From an uncultured Acetatifactor sp. (GTDB lineage Bacteria > Bacillota > Clostridia > Lachnospirales > Lachnospiraceae): a stretch of 64,000 nucleotides of DNA. The notes beneath the pieces are model-generated. The model was not told the DNA's origin. It saw nothing but the letters and a program-made list of their open reading frames with translations, and did no database searches. The stretch covers positions 1 to 64,000 of the forward strand of contig CAJUJU010000014.1 in assembly GCA_910586835.1 (NCBI GenBank), written 5' to 3'. Positions 1 through 8,319 of the stretch are shown here, one piece after another; position 1 is the first letter of the stretch; each line of letters starts with the position of its first letter. The position numbers were made by a program, and so were the translations under genes.

Positions 1-557
<557 letters not shown>

Positions 558-650
558 AAAGGAAAGGGAGATGGCTTGTAAGATAGATTCAGTGTTCGGT
601 TTTGAAGGTACAAACGGAATAGGGTGTAAATGGTATCAGAAATAGAATAA

Positions 651-722
651 TCCTCGATAGCTCAATGGTAGAGCACTCGGCTGTTAACCGAGTTGTTGTA
701 GGTTCGAGCCCTACTCGGGGAG
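651..722 (+). tRNA. tRNA-Asn (anticodon GTT)
   Basis: A complete cloverleaf can be folded. Acceptor strand TCCTCGA pairs with TCGGGGA, the D-arm is GCTC...GAGC, and the anticodon arm ACTCGG CTGTTAA CCGAGT carries GTT. The T-arm has TTCGAGC as loop. CCA is not encoded. The gene lies about 93 bases after the 23S rRNA and is probably the distal part of the rrn transcript. Its 3' part is duplicated near 4713-4770, which marks it as the likely insertion site of the region in between. Confidence 0.96.
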
Positions 723-800
723 CGAAAAGTGTCAAAGAGATGACGCTTGAAAGCCCGTAAACATCAAGGTTTGCGGTGACAAGGAAGTAATTTCAGATTA

Positions 801-840
801 GGCGGTATAGCCCCGATTACAAGGGCTGTACCGTCTTTTT
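801..840 (+). terminator. Rho-independent terminator of the rRNA-tRNA transcript
   Basis: GGCGGTATAGCCC and GGGCTGTACCGTC form a long stem with a short loop, followed by TTTTT. It would end the 23S-tRNA-Asn transcript. The AT-rich acquired sequence begins immediately after its T run. Confidence 0.8.
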
Positions 841-1408
841 GAAAAAGTTGTTTATACATTACTTTACAATTCCGACATTGCTGAAGGAATTGATGGATTT
901 GGATGAGGCTAATAGGGATTTTGTGATTGAATATATCACCGAAGAATTTCCTTTGATGTATGATAGACTGGTGGCATATATTGCTGATGGAAAGTTATCG
1001 TATTCAATTTTGGAAGCACCATACAGATATATTGGGGTAAGATTTGCAGGTGATGTGCTAAAACAAACGGATTACTTGTCTGGGGAAGAACCTGCTGCGG
1101 TTGATAATCTTATGAAGATTCAGAAGAAGACGGGTATCTATACTTTTAACTATAATCTTGTAAAAGCCTATTACCTCTTTAGGAATGCAGATGTATTAGA
1201 TGTCAAAGAGAAAAAGTATCTGTGGGGGAACATAACAAAACTGGATGAAAGGAAAACAAGGAAACTGCTTAAGTCTAAGTTCGGAGTATTTAAACAAAAG
1301 GTGATAGAACAAGCTGTAGCCGGTGAGGTCGGGGTTGAATATATACGAGAGCAGACCGAAAAACAGCTAGACATACTCGGCAGAAAGCTTTCCTTAATTG
1401 GTGAATGA
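839..1408 (+). pseudogene. Unrecognised protein, probably truncated at its 5' end
   Basis: This frame encodes 189 residues rich in Lys, Tyr, Leu and Ile, with no family I recognise. The only available start is a TTG inside the T run of the rRNA terminator, with no ribosome binding site. The frame is open for only about 15 further codons upstream, so the real 5' end was probably lost at the island junction. Its stop (TGA, 1406-1408) is followed one base later by the ATG of the Hsp90-like ATPase gene, so the two were probably translationally coupled. No membrane segment or signal peptide is visible. Base composition is AT-rich like the ATPase gene. It is most likely the remaining part of a partner protein of that ATPase. 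Confidence 0.5.
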
Positions 1409-1409
1409 G

Positions 1410-2857
1410 ATGGAGCATGAATTGATAATAGGCAAGTATACACTGGAGTCCCTTACCAATGGTATGTATTCATCGCCTATGGATATGTTTAGGGAGTATA
1501 TTCAGAACTCAGTTGATTCATTTGACGATGCAATGGTGAGGAAGATTGAGAGGGAAAATGTTCTGAGAATTGATATTTATATAGATGATTCTGAAAGAAG
1601 AATAACAATTCGTGATAATGGGTGTGGTATACCTGCCGGGGAAGCAGTTGCTACTCTTCTTGATATAGGCAATTCCCAAAAGAGCAGAAACAATTTCAGG
1701 GGATTCAGAGGTATCGGAAGGCTTGCAGGGTTAAGTTATTGTGATTTAGAACGTCCTTTTCCAATGAGAAGATTGTTACTGTAATTGAATTTGATTCCGC
1801 GCTGCTTAGGAAACTTCTTCTCCCAGGCAGCTCCGGAAGCGTGAAAGAGGTAATAGAGAAAATCGTAACTATAAGAACTGAATCGGAATCCCTAAAGAAA
1901 AGGTATTTTGAAGTAATCATGGAAGGGGTGGATAAAGACGCAGGTTTGACAGACATAGAGGCCGTAAGAGAATATCTGATATAGCATGCGCCGCTCTTTT
2001 TTGATGAGAAGTTCAAATGGGGAAGAACCATATATGAGAAGATCAGGATGGAGGGATACCATATACCTCAGTACCGCATATATTTGAATGGTGATGAATT
2101 GACAAAGCCATATAGAGATTCTTTTATATCAGATCGGGTTAAAAAGAGCGAAGATTTGATTAAGGATATAGAGGTTAAGGCATTCTGTAGAGGTGGTTCA
2201 TTGAGCGCGATACTTTGGTTTGCTCATACGGATTTCTACGGAACTATCCTCGAAAATGCTGTAAAAGGAATAAGGATAAGACAGGGAAATATACTGATAG
2301 GCGATAAGATCTCTTGTAACCAGTTGTTTAAGGAAGAACGTTTTAACGGCTGGATTATCGGTGAACTTCATGTTGTGGATAAAGAACTTATTGCCAATTC
2401 ACGTAGGGATGGATTTGAAAAGAATACTGCTTATTATGAACTGATTGAAGGTTTAAAGGAATGGGCTTTGACTATATCTAAGGAAATAAGGCATGTGTCG
2501 TATGAAAGAAGTCTAACCGGCTCAAAGAAAGCGATAGCTAAAGCGGAGAAGGTTGAGGATGTGGAATTAGAAACTGATCTGTACGCTGAAGACATTGGTG
2601 ATGACACATACATTACTGAAAGCAGCATCATGGATCAAAGTGAATCGGATGAACTTTCAGAGACAGATTACTTGTCAAAACTGTCTATGTTTCTTAACCA
2701 GAAAAAGGCACAGACAAAATATACAGCTTTGAATATTAATCCGAAGCTTACTATAGAGCAAAGACGTGTGTTGGAACGCGTGTTTGATTTGATAACACAG
2801 GAATATGAAAAAGAAACTGCAGAAAAGTTTGTTAATCTTATTGCTAGTAAATATTGA
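1410..2857 (+). pseudogene. Hsp90-like (GHKL) ATP-binding protein, broken by frameshift and stop
   Basis: The first 115 or so residues from ATG 1410 match the N-terminal nucleotide-binding fold of HtpG-like proteins: an IGKYTLESLTNGMYSSPMDM start, the acidic helix FREYIQNSVDS, DNGCGIP as the ADP-binding Bergerat motif, and a glycine-rich FRGFRGIGRLAG lid. The frame is lost near 1740-1760. Translation in another frame continues the protein as EKIVTVIEFDSALLRKLL, then meets an in-frame TAG at 1982-1984 that looks like a CAG to TAG change. It continues to 2857, with about 290 further residues including a second domain and a Glu/Asp-rich stretch. Two independent lesions mean the gene is probably dead. 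The family is used in chaperones and in several phage-defence-like modules; which one applies here is not clear. Confidence 0.75.
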
Positions 2858-3158
2858 GCAGACATAAAATGCATTTCAGTATTTTCAAATTCTAGGAGGC
2901 ATAATTGGTTGGGCTATGGCATTTTTACGAAGGGCTATAGTTATTAATCGAAATATCAAGGGGCAAGGTATTACTCACAGTTCATACGGAACTCTGCTCC
3001 GGTTGAAAATCCTCTTGGAGGTGGTTTGTTGTTGTTATAATGTAGTACCGTCTATGCGATCTGGCGTGAAAAAGAATCATGCTATATTCCGTGATGTTTT
3101 GGTAAAAATAAAGTAGGAGTAACAGCTATTGTTGTCATGATGAAAGTGGGGTGCATCC
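2858..3158. other. Intergenic stretch, AT-rich, no convincing gene
   Basis: This gap holds an open frame of 66 codons from 2916, but it has no family resemblance and an unlikely composition (VVCCCYN). An AGGAGG at 2894-2899 precedes a TTG that opens only 12 codons. It probably represents decayed island DNA plus the promoter region of the AlbA_2 gene at 3159. Confidence 0.5.
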
Positions 3159-4625
3159 ATGACTATAGAAGAAATTCTTGTCGGAGAATCCAAGAATGTG
3201 GAGTTTAAAGAGAAACTACCGGATAAAAGTATCAAATATATGAAATCAGTCGTGGCCTTTGCCAATGGCACCGGCGGCAAAATCATTTTTGGAATTGCTG
3301 ATAAGACCAGAGAAGTGATAGGCTTTGGCAAAGAAGAGGTATTTAAGGTTATGGATGCCATTGCAAACGCCGTGTCGGATAGCTGTGAACCGGCAATTAT
3401 TCCTGACATTACGCTGCAGACGGTTGACAGTAAAACCATTATTGTGGTTGAAGTGTCAGAGGGCAGACAGCGACCATACTATATAAAATCGCAGGGCAGG
3501 GACAACGGCATATATGTTCGTGTAGCCGGAACGACCCGCCCGGCGGATGAATACATGATTAAGGAATTGATGTTCGAGGGTAGCAACCGCTATTTTGATC
3601 AATCTCTATGTGCTGGTTGGGATATTTCGGAGGAGGATATTGACTCTCTTTGTCAATCTATGAGAGAACAAGCTGTTAAAAATGCTCATAATGAGGAACA
3701 AAGAGCAGCTATTAAAGATGTTGGGCGGAGACAACTGTGTTCCTGGGGCATTTTAATTGAGCGGGAGGGGAAATATTATCCCTCTAATGCCTATGCTATT
3801 TTAACCGGCTGTGGCGCAATCCATGTGGCAACTCAGTGCGGAGTATTTAAAGGAATGACAAAAGAGATTTTTGTGGATCGCCGGGAGTATACAGGACCGA
3901 TTTGGGAACAGATTGATCAGGCATATCAGTTTGTTCTGCGGAATATTCACATGGGCGCAACCTTTGAAGGTATCTATCGGCAGGATGTTTATGAGATTCC
4001 GCCGGATGCCATTCGTGAATTGATTATCAATGCTGCGGTGCACCGTAGCTATCTGGATCACGGCAACACGCAGATTGCAGTCTATGATAATCGTCTGGAA
4101 ATTACTTCTCCCGGCAAGATTCCCATGGGACAGACACTGGAGCGTATGAAAGAAGGGTATTCTCAGATTCGTAACGAGGCGCTTGCCTATGCTTTTTCCT
4201 ACATGAATTTGATTGAACATTGGGGTAGCGGTATTCCGCGTATTATTGGCAAAGTGAAGGCTTCTGGTCTGCGGGAGCCAGAATTTATCGGCGGTGAAGT
4301 GGATTTGCGAATCAATATTTATCGAGGGCAGACTAGCGACACAAATTTTCTTCAGCATAGTATTTCTGATAGTATGGATGCCGATAAAATGCCGAAAAAC
4401 TGCCGGGAAACCGCCGATAAAATGCCGATAAGTGAGCAGGAAAAGCTGATTTTTCAATATGCACTTGAAAATGGAGGTATCACAACTGTACAGGTGACCG
4501 GACTACTGGGCATCAAACAGCGCAGGGCAAGAGAAATTCTTGTCAAAATGGTCGAAAAGAGGTGGCTGAATAAGGAAGGCGCTTCCCGAAGTACTGTTTA
4601 TGTGATTAACACGGAAGGGAAGTAA
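3159..4625 (+). CDS. AlbA_2 (Schlafen-type) domain putative transcriptional regulator
   Basis: The product has 488 residues. Residues 1-125 carry the AlbA_2 fold, with ESKNVEFKEKLPD near the start and the glycine-rich FANGTGGKIIFGIAD. Residues about 275-375 resemble the C-terminal HATPase_c_4-type segment of this family (AIRELIINAAVHRSY, then LIEHWGSGIPRI). The end, about 435-485, is a winged helix (TTVQVTGLLGIKQRRAREILVKM). Such proteins are annotated as divergent AAA-4 or RNA-binding transcriptional regulators; their targets are mostly unknown. The ATG at 3159 follows AAAGTGGGG. It is the only intact gene between the two tRNA-Asn copies and is cargo of the island. Its composition is less AT-rich than the ATPase relic, so the two may have arrived separately. 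Confidence 0.85.
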   Translation: MTIEEILVGESKNVEFKEKLPDKSIKYMKSVVAFANGTGGKIIFGIADKTREVIGFGKEEVFKVMDAIANAVSDSCEPAIIPDITLQTVDSKTIIVVEVSEGRQRPYYIKSQGRDNGIYVRVAGTTRPADEYMIKELMFEGSNRYFDQSLCAGWDISEEDIDSLCQSMREQAVKNAHNEEQRAAIKDVGRRQLCSWGILIEREGKYYPSNAYAILTGCGAIHVATQCGVFKGMTKEIFVDRREYTGPIWEQIDQAYQFVLRNIHMGATFEGIYRQDVYEIPPDAIRELIINAAVHRSYLDHGNTQIAVYDNRLEITSPGKIPMGQTLERMKEGYSQIRNEALAYAFSYMNLIEHWGSGIPRIIGKVKASGLREPEFIGGEVDLRINIYRGQTSDTNFLQHSISDSMDADKMPKNCRETADKMPISEQEKLIFQYALENGGITTVQVTGLLGIKQRRAREILVKMVEKRWLNKEGASRSTVYVINTEGK

Positions 4626-4689
4626 TGACTATGGGTGCATCAGCAAAGCAGATCCATACAGGAAGAAGCGAGTGTTTCTGCCTTGAATT

Positions 4690-4770
4690 TTTTCGGTTGT
4701 ATATCATACAACGGTAGAGCACTCGGCTGTTAACCGAGTTGTTGCAGGTTCGAGTCCTGCTCGGGAAGCG
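4690..4770 (+). repeat. Partial tRNA-Asn copy, likely attachment-site remnant
   Basis: Bases 4713-4744 are identical to 667-698 of the intact tRNA-Asn, and 4713-4770 differ from 667-724 at only four positions. Two of these (4745 and 4759) change a T-A pair of the T-stem to C-G, so pairing is kept. The 5' acceptor strand and 5' D-stem of the tRNA are absent. In their place stands a perfect 7-bp inverted repeat, GTTGTAT ATC ATACAAC (4696-4712). The layout is that expected when an element integrates in a tRNA 3' end. No integrase gene remains in 723-4712. Confidence 0.75.
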
Positions 4771-4876
4771 CAACCTGCCGCTGAAGCGGTAGCTGGGAGA
4801 AACATGTAGGCGGAATGTTTACAGGTTTTTGTGTATTGAGATTTGTTGTATTGTCACAGGGTGTAAGGAGTGTACC

Positions 4877-5575
4877 ATGAACGTTAAAATCTGTATTTGC
4901 GATGACTCTTCGGAGGAGCGCGCATTCATAAATGTCTTGGTACGCGAATGGTCGCGGCAGACAGGGACGGATGTCAGCGTGTCCGAGTTCCCCACGGCTG
5001 AGGCTTTTTTGTTTGAATATGAGGATCTTGTACCTGATGTTCTGCTTTTGGACATCGAGATGCCAGGTATGAACGGCGTTGAGCTGGCAAAGCGTTTACG
5101 AGAGGGGAACAAACTTATCCAGATTGTTTTCATCACAGGGTTTTCGGATTACATCGCCGAGGGATACGAGGTCGCGGCGCTGCACTATCTGTTAAAGCCC
5201 GTCTCGCCTCAGAAACTGTTTTCGACACTGGATCGTGCCCTGGAGAAGCAGGAGACCGACGGTCGGAAGATTGTGCTCGAGACTACCACGGAGACGGTTC
5301 AGTTGCTGCTCTGTGAGATTCGTTACATTGAGGTGATCAAGAATTATATCACTGTTTATGCGGAGGGCAGCTATACCGTAAAAAGGACTCTCAAAGAGAT
5401 CGAAAGGGAATTGGACGAGCGCTTTCTAAGGGTAGGAAGGTCTTATATTGTCAATCTGCATTTTATTTCCCGGGTGACGCGCTCCGAGATTTTTCTTCGC
5501 GGCGGCGCGTCGGTTCCCTTGCCCAGGGGCGCATACGAGAAAGTCAACCGGGCGGTCATAAACCTGAAGAGTTAA
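4877..5575 (+). CDS. LytTR-family response regulator
   Basis: The product has 232 residues. Residues 1-120 form a receiver domain: CDDSSEE acidic pocket, phospho-acceptor Asp in LLLDIEMPGMNG, and Lys in YLLKPVSP. Residues about 130-232 are a LytTR DNA-binding domain with the typical IRYIEVIKNYITVYAEG opening and RVGRSYIVNL. I chose ATG 4877 because GTAAGGAGTGT precedes it; the frame is open further upstream but without a better site. The GHKL kinase gene follows 87 bases later and two ABC exporter genes follow that. This is the usual AgrA/ComE-type arrangement, in which the regulator activates an adjacent peptide export or quorum-sensing locus. Confidence 0.93.
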   Translation: MNVKICICDDSSEERAFINVLVREWSRQTGTDVSVSEFPTAEAFLFEYEDLVPDVLLLDIEMPGMNGVELAKRLREGNKLIQIVFITGFSDYIAEGYEVAALHYLLKPVSPQKLFSTLDRALEKQETDGRKIVLETTTETVQLLLCEIRYIEVIKNYITVYAEGSYTVKRTLKEIERELDERFLRVGRSYIVNLHFISRVTRSEIFLRGGASVPLPRGAYEKVNRAVINLKS

Positions 5576-5662
5576 ACTTTTTTGAAGTTGGATTTTAAAT
5601 GCTTTGTCAGAATACAAAGAGGGGTGAGCAATCACTCTTCTTTAGGTACAGGGGGCATAGAC

Positions 5663-6328
5663 ATGAAAATACCACGGAAAACAGACAGAAAAATTGAGGC
5701 ATATCAGCAGGAGCTGATCAAGACCCACTTTGCGGAAGTGGATAACATGTACCGCAAAATGCGGGGCTGGCGGCATGATTACCGCAATCATATCCAGGTT
5801 TTGAAGGCTTATGCCGACAAGGGAGACCTTCAGGCGATCACGGACTATCTCAAAGAGCTGGAGGCCGATCTTTGCACGGTAGACACAGTGTTCAAGACCG
5901 GAAATCCCATGACGGACACAATATTGAACTCGAAGATCTCCCTGGCAAACGATCGGGGGATCAGGGTCGAGGCAGACGCACATATCCCGGCACTGCTGAA
6001 TTTATCTGCGGTGGATCTCTGTACCATTCTGGGCAATCTTTTTGACAACGCCATAGAGGCCAGTGTGGCTCTGCCGCCGGAGCAGCGGGTGATCCGGGTT
6101 TACATGGATATGAGAGGGGTGCAGCTGTACATTTCCTTTTTAAATTTTACAGGCGGCGGAAAGCTGAAAAAGCTTGGAAATATGATTAAAAGTTCGAAGG
6201 GCGGTGACCATGGACTGGGTCTGGGAAGAATTGACTCGGTGGTGAAGAAACTGGGCGGCTATCTGTCTGTAAATTCGGAAGACGGAGCGTTTACAACAGA
6301 AATTCTGCTGCCGGAGGCGCTGAGTTAG
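5663..6328 (+). CDS. GHKL-type sensor histidine kinase, cytoplasmic catalytic part only
   Basis: The product has 221 residues. The phospho-acceptor H-box is WRHDYRNHIQVLKAY at about residues 36-50. An N-box NLFDNAIEAS lies near 126-135, and a G-box HGLGLGRIDSVV follows towards the end. It pairs with the LytTR regulator upstream. AgrC-like kinases normally carry five to seven N-terminal membrane helices; none is encoded here. The open frame extends upstream to 5582, but that extension holds no hydrophobic segment, and ATG 5663 follows GGGGGCAT. The gene is either a truncated kinase or a soluble variant that responds to a cytoplasmic signal. A strong terminator follows the stop. Confidence 0.88.
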   Translation: MKIPRKTDRKIEAYQQELIKTHFAEVDNMYRKMRGWRHDYRNHIQVLKAYADKGDLQAITDYLKELEADLCTVDTVFKTGNPMTDTILNSKISLANDRGIRVEADAHIPALLNLSAVDLCTILGNLFDNAIEASVALPPEQRVIRVYMDMRGVQLYISFLNFTGGGKLKKLGNMIKSSKGGDHGLGLGRIDSVVKKLGGYLSVNSEDGAFTTEILLPEALS

Positions 6329-6387
6329 CCTGTGCAATTCTGTTTTCTTGCTTCGGAACATCTTATCCCCCACAGAATACGACTCAT

Positions 6388-6416
6388 CCCCGAAAAATCT
6401 TTTCGGGGATTTTTGA
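6388..6416 (+). terminator. Rho-independent terminator
   Basis: CCCCGAAAA and TTTTCGGGG form a perfect stem around a three-base loop, followed by ATTTTT. It separates the regulator-kinase pair from the ABC exporter genes, so the exporters probably have their own promoter in 6417-6450. Confidence 0.85.
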
Positions 6417-6468
6417 CTTATAATGTTCACAGAGAGTTACAAATTGAACGACGGCAGGAGTGAAAAGT

Positions 6469-8319
6469 ATGTCTACAGAAAGAAAAAAAGAAAAACCAAA
6501 GTACGGTATGTGGCGCTGTGTGGGTTTCCAGTTCTCGCGGGCGTTCCGATACCGCGCCGAGATTCCGTTTATTCTGCTGCTGCAGATTATTTTTAATATT
6601 TCCAGCGGGGTGTTCGGGTTCTATATGTCCCCCATGATTCTGGCGCGGATCGAAGCGAGAAGTCCTGTCAATGAGCTGTTACTGACTGCGGCATTTTTGA
6701 TCGGAGGATGTTTTGTTTCGGATGCAATGATTGCGTTGATCGGAAACGGCGTGGGTTGTTGGGGAGTAAAGTCGCCATACCAGGTAGAGCTGCGTTCCAG
6801 TATTCTGCGGGAACTTATGAATAAGATGGCGGATACCTCCTATGTCAATTGTCTGGATACCAAGTGGCAAAGGCTCATGGAGCGGGCCAAGCAGTGCTGT
6901 AACAGCAATAGTGCCGCCTGCGAGCGTATTTGGCACGTTTTACAGGAACTGATGGTTCGGCTGGCGCTGTTCGGCTTCTTTGCCGTGGTGCTGACACATG
7001 CCCATCCGCTGGTCTTTGTGGTGGCAATGGCATTGAGCATTCTGGATTTTATTGTGTCTTCCTATGTCTATAAGTATAATTTCAGGCATCGGGAAGAACT
7101 TTCGCATCTTGACAAACAGATGTGGTACTTGACCGGTCTGCCCCGGGATCTGACCATAGCCAAGGACATTCGTCTGTTTGGCCTGGGAAGCTGGATCCGA
7201 CGTCTGACAGATAAAGCATTTCTGGCGCGTCAGGCGTACGCTAAAAGAGAACACGTCTTTTACCTGATCGGAACCTTTTCCAGTACGATCCTGGAATTTT
7301 TAAGGAGCGGGGCCACCTGCTGTATCCTGCTGAAAATGTGCCTGGAAAGCGGTATGAGTGCGGCAGAATTTATGCTCTATTTCTCAGCGGTCAATTCCCT
7401 CAACGGGCAGTTTGGCAGTATCCTGAATAATCTGCTGGAGCTTAGAAATATGTGTCTGGATCTTTCCAGTCTTATGGAATGCCTGTATTATCAGGAACCT
7501 TTCCGTTTCGAGGGCGGGAAAAGCATTCCCAGGGGTGAAACCCATGAGATTCAATTGGAAAATGTCAGCTATACATATCCCCAGTCGGATAAGAAAATCA
7601 TTGACAAAATGAACCTGACTGTCAAAAAGGGGGAGAAGGTGGCTCTGGTAGGCTTAAACGGAGCAGGTAAGACTACGCTGGTGAAGCTTATGACCGGCCT
7701 GCTGGATCCGGACGAGGGGCGTGTTCTGTTGGACGGAATAGACATTCGGGAGTTTAATCGAGGAGAGTATTACGGGCTTTTTTCGGCGGTATTCCAACAT
7801 TTTAACATTATGGATATCACTGTGGCAGAGACGGTGGCACAGTCTGCTGCAGACATCGACCTGGAGAGAGTGAAGGACTGTATTGAAAAAGCCGGGCTGA
7901 CGAAAATGGTCTCCGAGCTGCCGGAGGGACTCAACACGCATTTGGGGCGGAGTGTTTACCTGGACGGCGTAATGCTCTCCGGCGGCCAGTATCAGCGTCT
8001 GATGCTGGCCCGGGCGCTTTACAAGAACGGGGCGATGTTGATGCTTGACGAGCCTACAGCTGCGCTGGATCCTTTGGCCGAGCAGGATATGTACAATAAG
8101 TACAGTGATATGACGGAGGGCAGAACGGCGGTGTTCATCTCCCACCGGTTGGCATCCACAAGATTTTGCGACAGGGTTCTGTATCTGGAGGAGGGAAAGA
8201 TCGCGGAGGAAGGGACGCACGAGGGGCTGATTGAGAAGGGCGGGGAGTATGCACGGCTGTTTGAAATCCAGTCCAGATATTACAGGGAAGGAGCGGAGTT
8301 CGATGTCAACCAAATCTGA
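6469..8319 (+). CDS. ABC transporter, fused membrane and ATPase domains (first of pair)
   Basis: The 616-residue protein has an N-terminal exporter-type membrane domain (about 1-340) and a C-terminal nucleotide-binding domain. It has Walker A GLNGAGKTT, Q-loop FSAVFQHF, signature LSGGQYQRL, Walker B LMLDEP and switch histidine in FISHR. ATG 6469 follows GGCAGGAG at the right spacing. No C39 peptidase domain is present, so it does not itself process a leader peptide. The next gene overlaps its end and encodes a matching half, so the two probably form a heterodimeric exporter in the cell membrane. The neighbouring LytTR/GHKL pair suggests control by a signal and export of a peptide, but no peptide gene was seen, so the substrate is open. 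Confidence 0.93.
   Translation: MSTERKKEKPKYGMWRCVGFQFSRAFRYRAEIPFILLLQIIFNISSGVFGFYMSPMILARIEARSPVNELLLTAAFLIGGCFVSDAMIALIGNGVGCWGVKSPYQVELRSSILRELMNKMADTSYVNCLDTKWQRLMERAKQCCNSNSAACERIWHVLQELMVRLALFGFFAVVLTHAHPLVFVVAMALSILDFIVSSYVYKYNFRHREELSHLDKQMWYLTGLPRDLTIAKDIRLFGLGSWIRRLTDKAFLARQAYAKREHVFYLIGTFSSTILEFLRSGATCCILLKMCLESGMSAAEFMLYFSAVNSLNGQFGSILNNLLELRNMCLDLSSLMECLYYQEPFRFEGGKSIPRGETHEIQLENVSYTYPQSDKKIIDKMNLTVKKGEKVALVGLNGAGKTTLVKLMTGLLDPDEGRVLLDGIDIREFNRGEYYGLFSAVFQHFNIMDITVAETVAQSAADIDLERVKDCIEKAGLTKMVSELPEGLNTHLGRSVYLDGVMLSGGQYQRLMLARALYKNGAMLMLDEPTAALDPLAEQDMYNKYSDMTEGRTAVFISHRLASTRFCDRVLYLEEGKIAEEGTHEGLIEKGGEYARLFEIQSRYYREGAEFDVNQI

Noticed and set aside
2916..3116. A 66-codon frame in the AT-rich gap before the AlbA_2 gene.
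   Set aside because: It has no good start context, odd composition and no family resemblance, so I treat it as chance.
4690..4770. A second complete tRNA-Asn.
   Set aside because: The acceptor strand TTTTCGG could pair by wobble with the 3' end, but the 5' D-stem cannot pair with GAGC and an inverted repeat fills that place, so the copy is not a working tRNA.
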